Assembly: GCA_023512835.1 (NCBI GenBank)
Contig: JAKCVP010000402.1
Coordinates: 372,001-436,000, forward strand
Length of the DNA stretch: 64,000 nt
Direction: 5' to 3'
Source: Taxillus chinensis
Lineage: Eukaryota > Streptophyta > Magnoliopsida > Santalales > Loranthaceae
The translations under genes and the position numbers were made by a program. Positions 58,664 to 64,000 of the stretch are shown piece after piece (the stretch's first letter is position 1; each line of letters starts with the position of its first letter). Below the pieces are notes generated by a model that was not told the origin of the DNA, ran no database searches, and saw nothing but the letters and a program-made list of their open reading frames with translations.

Positions 58664-59194
58664 TTCGTAGCTGTCAATGGTATGTATGTTGGGTCAATGC
58701 TTTGACGAACAGGCGATTACAGCAGGTGGGGTGGTGGGGAGTCAGTCAGAGTAGAGAAGCAATTGGATCGCGAGGCACGGCGTGTAGGTAGTCAATCCCT
58801 CGACGATCAAGTGAGATGCACAACAGATATATAATCACAGCATGGCACTTGGGATCTCTTCACTGCGGCATTCACAAAGCATCCATGGCCTGTCTAGAGT
58901 CACCGTATCTCTGCGCTGCGCGTGCACGAGGTTGCTGGATCCGCCCGGCTGGCGATGGAGGTCGGCCATCTCCGACGCCCTCTTGTCTGGCCACGACCAT
59001 CTCCTTCTCTGCGCCGCCTTCAGGTTCACGTAACCGCTCACGCCATCTCCAGGGACCTCACGCTATAGATGGAACCAGGGTCTTGTACGACATGCAGTGG
59101 TGTGACCTGCAAGTGGCCTGAGGGGAAATAGAATCCCCTGTCCACCAAGATTTCCCTCGCGGCACTCGCTGTCTGCCCACTGGCGCTGTCAGGC
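58664..59194. other. Intergenic: uricase promoter, small secreted gene 3' flank
   Basis: A 531-nt spacer between two minus-strand genes. Apart from the TATA-like element nothing is recognised. Confidence 0.5.
58828..58833 (-). promoter_or_regulatory. TATA-like element upstream of uricase
   Basis: A TATATA sequence inside an AT-rich patch about 165 nt upstream of the uricase ATG (minus strand). The distance is acceptable for a fungal TATA box, but no mapped transcription start supports it. Confidence 0.3.
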
Positions 59195-59595
59195 TCACGC
59201 CGAGAACGTCGAAGCCGCTGTCGGCGCAGCTCGCTTCGACAGAGGATCTTCAGGAATAACGCTGCAGTACCCGCCGTATAGATCGGCCTGCAGCTTGCAG
59301 TACACCACCTTGTCAGCGGTGTTGATGAAGCAGGCATTGCCAAACACGCATGGTTCGTCGCATGGCAAGGTAAGCTTCATGCCAGAGGCACGGTCTTTTG
59401 CTGTGCAGAATCCGTGGCCATGAGGGGCCTGAAACATACAAGTCAGTACAGGCTATTGTGCAGGAGGACTTTTAGTGGGCCATATGTACCTTGGGCTGGG
59501 GGGGAACAGCAGCCGACGGGGGGCGGCGTGGGGGGGATCTCAGCGTTGATGGCGCTAGCGCCAAAACCAAGGATGGCGAACACTGTGAATCGCAT
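59195..59595 (-). CDS. Small secreted cysteine-rich protein (model uncertain at one join)
   Basis: A secreted, effector-like protein of about 100-115 residues. The first exon (59595-59490, minus) encodes a signal peptide (MRFTVFAILGFGASAINA) and a Pro-rich start with VGCCSPP. The second part (ending at 59195) carries LPCDEPCVFGNAC, VYCKLQ and GGYCSV, with a KR near the C-terminus. The best intron (donor GTACAT, CTGAC branch point, TTTCAG acceptor, so exon 2 from 59428) is out of frame by one base. An in-frame alternative uses the acceptor ending at 59401 but drops the HGHGFC segment. A one-base change in the C-run just before the donor would restore the better intron and give eight cysteines. 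A TATAAA lies about 91 nt upstream. Confidence 0.6.
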
Positions 59596-60333
59596 GTTGC
59601 AGGATGCTAGAGTATCGCATCGACGATGGGTATGTTGCGGTGACTTCAGCGACTTGTTCAGGCCCCAGCATGATTGAGCCCGCAATTTATACAAATATAC
59701 CTGCGTCGGAGTAATGGTGCAGGTTACTTCAGTATGATACTCGTCGATATTGCACGCGCAGCTTGCAGGGCTTCAGACAATTTGATCAAGACGGCGCTGA
59801 TTTGCTGCGGAAGCCATCTTGTATCAGAGCTTGCAGCTGCTTTCTCCGACTTCAGTCTCGAGCTGTGGTGTATCGAGGCTACTTCAAAGGTCTGTTGACC
59901 TGGCGTGTTTGGACCTTGCTGCTTGTGCACCTCCGCGGGCTGTGGTGTGCTCCAAGTCAGCCGCAACGTCTACTACTTCTCTTACAGCTCTACAACCAAG
60001 TCTACCACCAATGCGACATCATGCAATCATCAGAAGATGACAGTTCTCTCTTCAATACTCCTGCACAGGCAACATGCAAGTTCTTTGTGATGCAACGACT
60101 GGCTCAGGCCCGCTTACTGGTCCCACCTCTCGTCATCGTGCGTATTGACAGACTTGGTCAGGCCATAAGCGAGCAGACTCCCAAGTGACGTGGACTACTG
60201 ATGAGACTTATTTAGCCAGGAAACTCGGCGTAGCCGGATTGGTCAGCCCCAGTGCGGAAGATCTTACAGATCGCTTGCACTCCAGACACAACCCCACTCG
60301 TTAAAATCGTAGAGCAGCAACGCTGGCACCAGC
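59596..60333. other. Divergent region, with an unresolved Cys-containing open stretch
   Basis: A 738-nt spacer between the second small secreted gene (-) and the isochorismatase-like gene (+). Around 59905-60090 (+) a short frame reads GPCCLCTSAGCG and then a Thr/Ser-rich SSTTKSTTNATSC, but no ATG or signal peptide fits it. It could be a gene remnant or chance. Confidence 0.4.
59686..59691 (-). promoter_or_regulatory. TATA box of the second small secreted protein gene
   Basis: The minus strand reads TATAAA about 91 nt upstream of the ATG at 59595, within an AT-rich patch. The position supports the reality of the small secreted gene. Confidence 0.45.
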
Positions 60334-60993
60334 ATGATAAAGTCCCCATATACAACTCCTACGGCACTCCTACTGATCGATGTCCAAAGAGGATTCGATC
60401 ATGCCACTCACTGGGGAGGCCCTCGCAACAACCCGGCCTTCGAGAGGAACGTCACCTCCATCCTCGGATCCTTCCGTCAATTGAAGCTTCAAACCCCAGA
60501 CGCACCAGTCCATGTAGTTCACATCCATCATCACTCAACGCAGCCTGGATCCATGCTGCACCCATCAGCGACAATCTCCGTGGCTGGTGAAATCCACCTT
60601 GCTGTGGACCCTCAGCCCTTTGCGAAGCCGCTAGCCGGTGAAGCTGTCTTCATCAAGTCTGTAAATTCGTGTTTCATCGGAACCAGGCTCGAAGAGTATC
60701 TTCGTAAAAACGCAATCAAACAGCTGGTCATTGTTGGTCTGACCACTGATCATTGTGTAAGCACAACCACGCGCATGGCGGCAAACTTGAAGGTCCTTGG
60801 CGATGACGGTGGCATTGACGGAAGCGGCGAGGGTCATGGCATATTGCTCATTGAGGACGCCGTGGCGACTTTCGGCAAAGGCGAGTTTGAAGCCGACGTA
60901 CTGCATCGAGCACACCTAACAAGCCTTAATGACGAATTCTGTCACGTAGTAAAGACAGAGGAAATACTGTCAGTCATGGTCAATGCTGCGTGA
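60334..60993 (+). CDS. Isochorismatase-like cysteine hydrolase
   Basis: A hydrolase of the isochorismatase/nicotinamidase superfamily, intronless, 219 residues. The expected triad is visible: Asp in LLLIDVQRGF (Asp16), Lys in EAVFIKSVNS and Cys in IVGLTTDHCVST. A short Gly/Asp-rich insertion (DDGGIDGSGEGHG) precedes the last core strand. The cis-peptide region preceding the Cys is typical of bacterial-type cysteine hydrolases, and no signal peptide is present, so it is likely cytosolic. The substrate is not predictable; members act on isochorismate, nicotinamide, N-carbamoyl compounds and others. Its stop lies 36 nt from that of the F-box gene. Confidence 0.9.
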   Translation: MIKSPYTTPTALLLIDVQRGFDHATHWGGPRNNPAFERNVTSILGSFRQLKLQTPDAPVHVVHIHHHSTQPGSMLHPSATISVAGEIHLAVDPQPFAKPLAGEAVFIKSVNSCFIGTRLEEYLRKNAIKQLVIVGLTTDHCVSTTTRMAANLKVLGDDGGIDGSGEGHGILLIEDAVATFGKGEFEADVLHRAHLTSLNDEFCHVVKTEEILSVMVNAA

Positions 60994-61029
60994 GGAGCTG
61001 CTCGCGCGCTCGCGATCGAAGAGGTCAAT

Positions 61030-62824
61030 TCAGTCCGACTCGCCCTCGAATTCTGGGACGTCAGGGTCGCGAAGAGGAATATAGTCAAGTCGGCCGCCAA
61101 CCTTGTCATACAATGCTTGTCGAATCGTGTTGATTTCGCTCTCGTCGATCAAGGTGTCCGGATTCGCGACATCAACGGCGATAAAAAAGCCTTCCTGAGA
61201 AGGGCGGAGGGCCTCGACGAGCGATCTCAGGCCTTCAGCAGTGAAGCCAGTCAGACCTGCGAATGTTATAGTCCGTAAGTGTGGGAGCTCGGCTATGGCT
61301 AGTAGCACAGCATCTGTCAAGCCGAATCCTCCAATGTATACTTCTTCCAACTGCTTCAGCGATGCGAATAGCCGGTCCATTGCCTCATCTCCAAACATAT
61401 CCGCGACACCTCGAAGTTTCAGCTTGCGTAGCTCGTAAAGCTCGCCGAGTGATGCAACGAGCCCGTCAATGTCATCTCGGAAGCAATCCTCGCCTTCGCC
61501 TTTCAGATCCAGTGTTTGAAGTGTATGCTGGTTCGAGAGGGCGAGATGGAACTCCTTGTGGTCCCTCACGTTGTACAAAGCATTTCGTCCGTCCAAGTGC
61601 AACTCTAACAGATGTGTGTCCTGATTGAGCAGTAACGGCATGAGCAAACTAGGCGCCGCTTTGAACTCAGTCAACGTGATCGCCGAAAGATTCGTCAAGC
61701 TGCCGAACCATTCAAGCATATCATTGTGTACGCTCTTGTGAGTACTTTCAAGGTCGGCTGATGCGAAAATCTCCAGCGACAGCTTCTCGAGAGCGCGACA
61801 CTCCTTCAAGTGAGACAAACCTTCGACCGTGCCGGGTTCAAAGACGGCCGCCAAATCTTTCAGAGATTCGTTGTGACGGCGCAGTGCCTGGCAAGTTTCG
61901 GGCCCGATTCCCTTTCCGCTGATGGTTTCAAGAGAACGAAGCGACTGCTCCGGAAGGTTCAGCAAAAAAGCGCCCAGGTGTTGATCGTATCTGTCATCAT
62001 GCCAGTGATGCATGCTCAAAGCGTTGAACTTCGGGCAGTTGTCTCGGATCCCATCCCTGACCACCTGACTGCCTAGGATGTCACCAGACCAGAGGAATAG
62101 TTGCTGGAGCTCAGGCAGTTTGTGCTGCCATCTTTGGAAAGCATCGCTTGAGAATTCGCCGGATACTTCCTGCAGCCCATCGTTGTGGCTGATTACTGCA
62201 TCTGCAAGACTCTCTACAATCGGCTGAATGTCAAGTCTCATCCTCTTTTGCTTCTTGCCTCCTCTGGTGAAAGTATACTCAATTTGTTTGTGGAACTGCT
62301 GCATGCTGCCGGCGAAAAACTGACTGCATGCTGTTAAGATGTATCGCATCAAGGCTGTCTAACTGTCACAATAGATGCCAGCGAGATCCAGACAGACAGA
62401 AGGTCACTCACATCTCACTCTTTCCTCTTGCAAACCTGTCGTCTTCAAGCAGAAACCTAAGATCCCGCAAATCCAGGGCGCGGAGATAGCGACAATACGG
62501 GAAGATGGTCTCGCCAAAAGTCGAGAGCACGACTGAGCGCCACATGATAGCCCATTTGTGAACCAGTAGTGTTTGCTGAGAGACGGAGAAGCCATCTGCT
62601 TCCTCGTCGTTCACAGGGGACTGAAAATGGTTCCTATCGCTGGTCAGCTAGTGCAAGACCAACGCGGATCCCGGTTTATCGCACCTATACAATAGGCCAA
62701 GCGCAAGCGTCGCAAAGCGTCTGCTGGCAACAGCGCAGCTGTAGAGGCTGTCTTGATCACCTCGGTCTGATAGTTCCCGGCATATCATGTCCAAGATCTC
62801 GTTGGGCAGGTGTGCGACCACCAT
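61030..62824 (-). CDS. F-box protein with leucine-rich C-terminal region
   Basis: Probably a substrate adaptor of an SCF ubiquitin ligase. Exons on the minus strand are 62824-62685, 62633-62419 and 62354-61030, total 559 residues with all phases matching. The F-box-like start is HLPNEILDMICRELSD followed by SLYSCAVASRRFATLALGLLYR. The rest contains irregular leucine-rich segments (YLRALDLRDLRFL; HTLQTLDLKGEG; ELRKLKLRGVADMF; HLRTITFAGLTGFTAEGL), consistent with an LRR-type fold, and an acidic end (PEFEGESD). No ortholog name is recognised; fungi have many such diverse proteins. It is read divergently from rad9 across 327 nt. Confidence 0.85.
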
Positions 62825-63151
62825 GTTGACTTCATCAAGATCCAAGCTGAAGCAATTATGTACAAATAGCGTTCTCGAAGCAATCAACCTCACATGGGTG
62901 ACAAGTGCATGACCGTTGTTGGTGGAGGAAGTAAGCTTCAATGTTACTACAACAACGCGTCGACTGCCACCATGACGCGCCAAGACCCAACCTCTGGCAT
63001 CACGCTTGACTCGACATCTTAACGATCCGTCCTCTATCTTACAACACTTTCGTCGGACTCTGCGCTTGATGAAATACGGCTGTCGACCACGCGTGTATTC
63101 ACATTTAGGACCCTCCAGGACTGGGGCGTCGTCTTGCCTCAAGCAAGCACA
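62825..63151. other. Divergent promoter of F-box gene and rad9
   Basis: A 327-nt spacer between divergent genes, with nothing recognisable. Confidence 0.5.
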
Positions 63152-64000
63152 ATGGCGACACTTGACTTTACTGTCTCGCCCACTGCTTGTGCTCGACTAC
63201 ATGACGTCCTGACTTGTTTGTCGAGATTCGACGAGAATGTGAAGATCGAGGCTCAGTCGCGCTGTTTAGTCCTGACAGCCCTGAACTCTTCCAAGACCGC
63301 TCACGTCGCCTTTTCCTTGGATCCCCAGAAGTTCTTCGAGAAATTTGACTTTGACTACACTGGTGGTGATAGCTATGCTTTTCAGATGCTTAATAGGGTA
63401 TGATAGGCATGCTTCGCTTGAATGGCCAACTACTGACATCTGACCATGCTCTTCTTGTCATCTTTAGGGCCAGACTAGTAGACTCGAAAGGTGGACACAG
63501 CACCCTTGAGAGATGCGAGGTGAGCCTACAGGACGATCCGGACCGAGCAGAGTGTCGACTCGTCATCAAAATGCTCTGCAGCAACGGTGAGACTTGCGTA
63601 CATTCAAGCACTATGTTGCCTACATGCTCACACTATTAGGCATCACCAAAACATACAAGCTTACTTATGAGCCCATCAAGATGCTGCACGCCATGTTTTC
63701 AAGCAACCAAGTGACAAGCCGCTGGCGCATGCAGTCTAAGTGGCTCAAAGAGTACCTTGATCTCTTCGCTCCGAAGACAGAACTGTTGGATATCTCGTCC
63801 AATGACGACGAGAAGCTTGTGCTGGTGAGCTACACAGAAAAGATCACCAATGGCCGCGAAATCCTCAAGCAACCTCTGGAGACGACCGTCAGGATTAACT
63901 TTGAGGACTTCGAAATGATAGAGACCGACAGTGACGTTCACGTCAAAATCAGTGTCAAGGACTTCAGGAATATGGTACTACATGCTGACACGCTTCGAAC
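63152..64000 (+). CDS. rad9: DNA damage checkpoint protein Rad9 (5' part; truncated by window end)
   Basis: A subunit of the 9-1-1 (Rad9-Rad1-Hus1) checkpoint clamp that activates ATR-type signalling at damaged DNA. Visible exons are 63152-63397, about 63448-63586 and 63640 to the window end. The start MATLDFTVSPTACARLHDVL and LTALNSSKTAHVAFSL are Rad9-typical, followed by ALLVIFRARL, DDPDRAECRLVIKMLCSNG and, after a normal intron, ITKTYKLTYEPIKMLHAMF. Homology places the first intron at 63398-63447 (GTATGA donor, TACTGAC branch point), but the sequence at its end is CCAT, not an AG acceptor. The next AG (63466) would cut away conserved residues and shift frame. The phosphorylated C-terminal tail lies outside the window. 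Confidence 0.88.

Overview
The window is nuclear DNA of a filamentous ascomycete (Pezizomycotina; Dothideomycetes is my best guess, low confidence). The evidence is short introns of about 50-100 nt with GTNNGT donors and CTAAC/CTGAC branch points, the ImeB-type kinase, the NoxR regulator, a rhodopsin-like (PTH11-type) 7TM protein, a fungal caleosin and a QDE-2-type Argonaute. No rRNA, tRNA, transposon or CRISPR array was recognised. I support 29 protein-coding genes; most are multi-exon, and exon joins were chosen so that phase and family sequence agree.

Layout. 1-2409: no recognisable coding gene; the end holds probable 5' UTR introns of rpl15. 2.4-10.1 kb (+): ribosomal protein eL15, a Hul4-type HECT ubiquitin ligase and the DEAD-box helicase Rrp3. 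11.4-15.3 kb (-): an SR splicing factor with a 6-nt microexon, and ETF-ubiquinone oxidoreductase. 17.0-20.7 kb (+): a 7TM protein whose long tail carries an SP-hexapeptide array broken by an apparent 1-nt deletion. 20.8-30.5 kb: compact housekeeping genes on both strands (lipid-kinase-like protein, glycine-rich membrane protein, Asteroid-like protein, Tma20, RNA polymerase subunit Rpb12/RPC10, Nar1). 30.5-33.3 kb: a long non-coding stretch before an Ime2/ImeB-type kinase. 36.7-40.6 kb: zinc-ribbon protein, Nop16, Rvs167-type BAR-SH3 protein. 42-48 kb: secreted aspartic-protease-like protein that has lost one catalytic Asp, an Argonaute with a probable frameshift, and a 66-residue, three-exon secreted cysteine-rich protein that no single ORF reveals. 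48.5-58.7 kb, mostly minus strand: membrane-anchored GMC oxidoreductase, caleosin, NoxR, copper chaperone Ccs1 and urate oxidase, with a mitochondrial uL13 on the plus strand. 59.2-64 kb: a second small secreted cysteine-rich protein, an isochorismatase-like hydrolase, an F-box/leucine-rich protein and the 5' part of rad9.

Themes. Ribosome and RNA metabolism are heavily represented (eL15, Rrp3, Nop16, Tma20, Rpb12, SR protein, mitochondrial uL13). The 48-59 kb block gathers genes tied to reactive oxygen chemistry. Three otherwise conserved genes (7TM protein, Argonaute, rad9) each carry one local lesion that resequencing or RNA-seq would settle.
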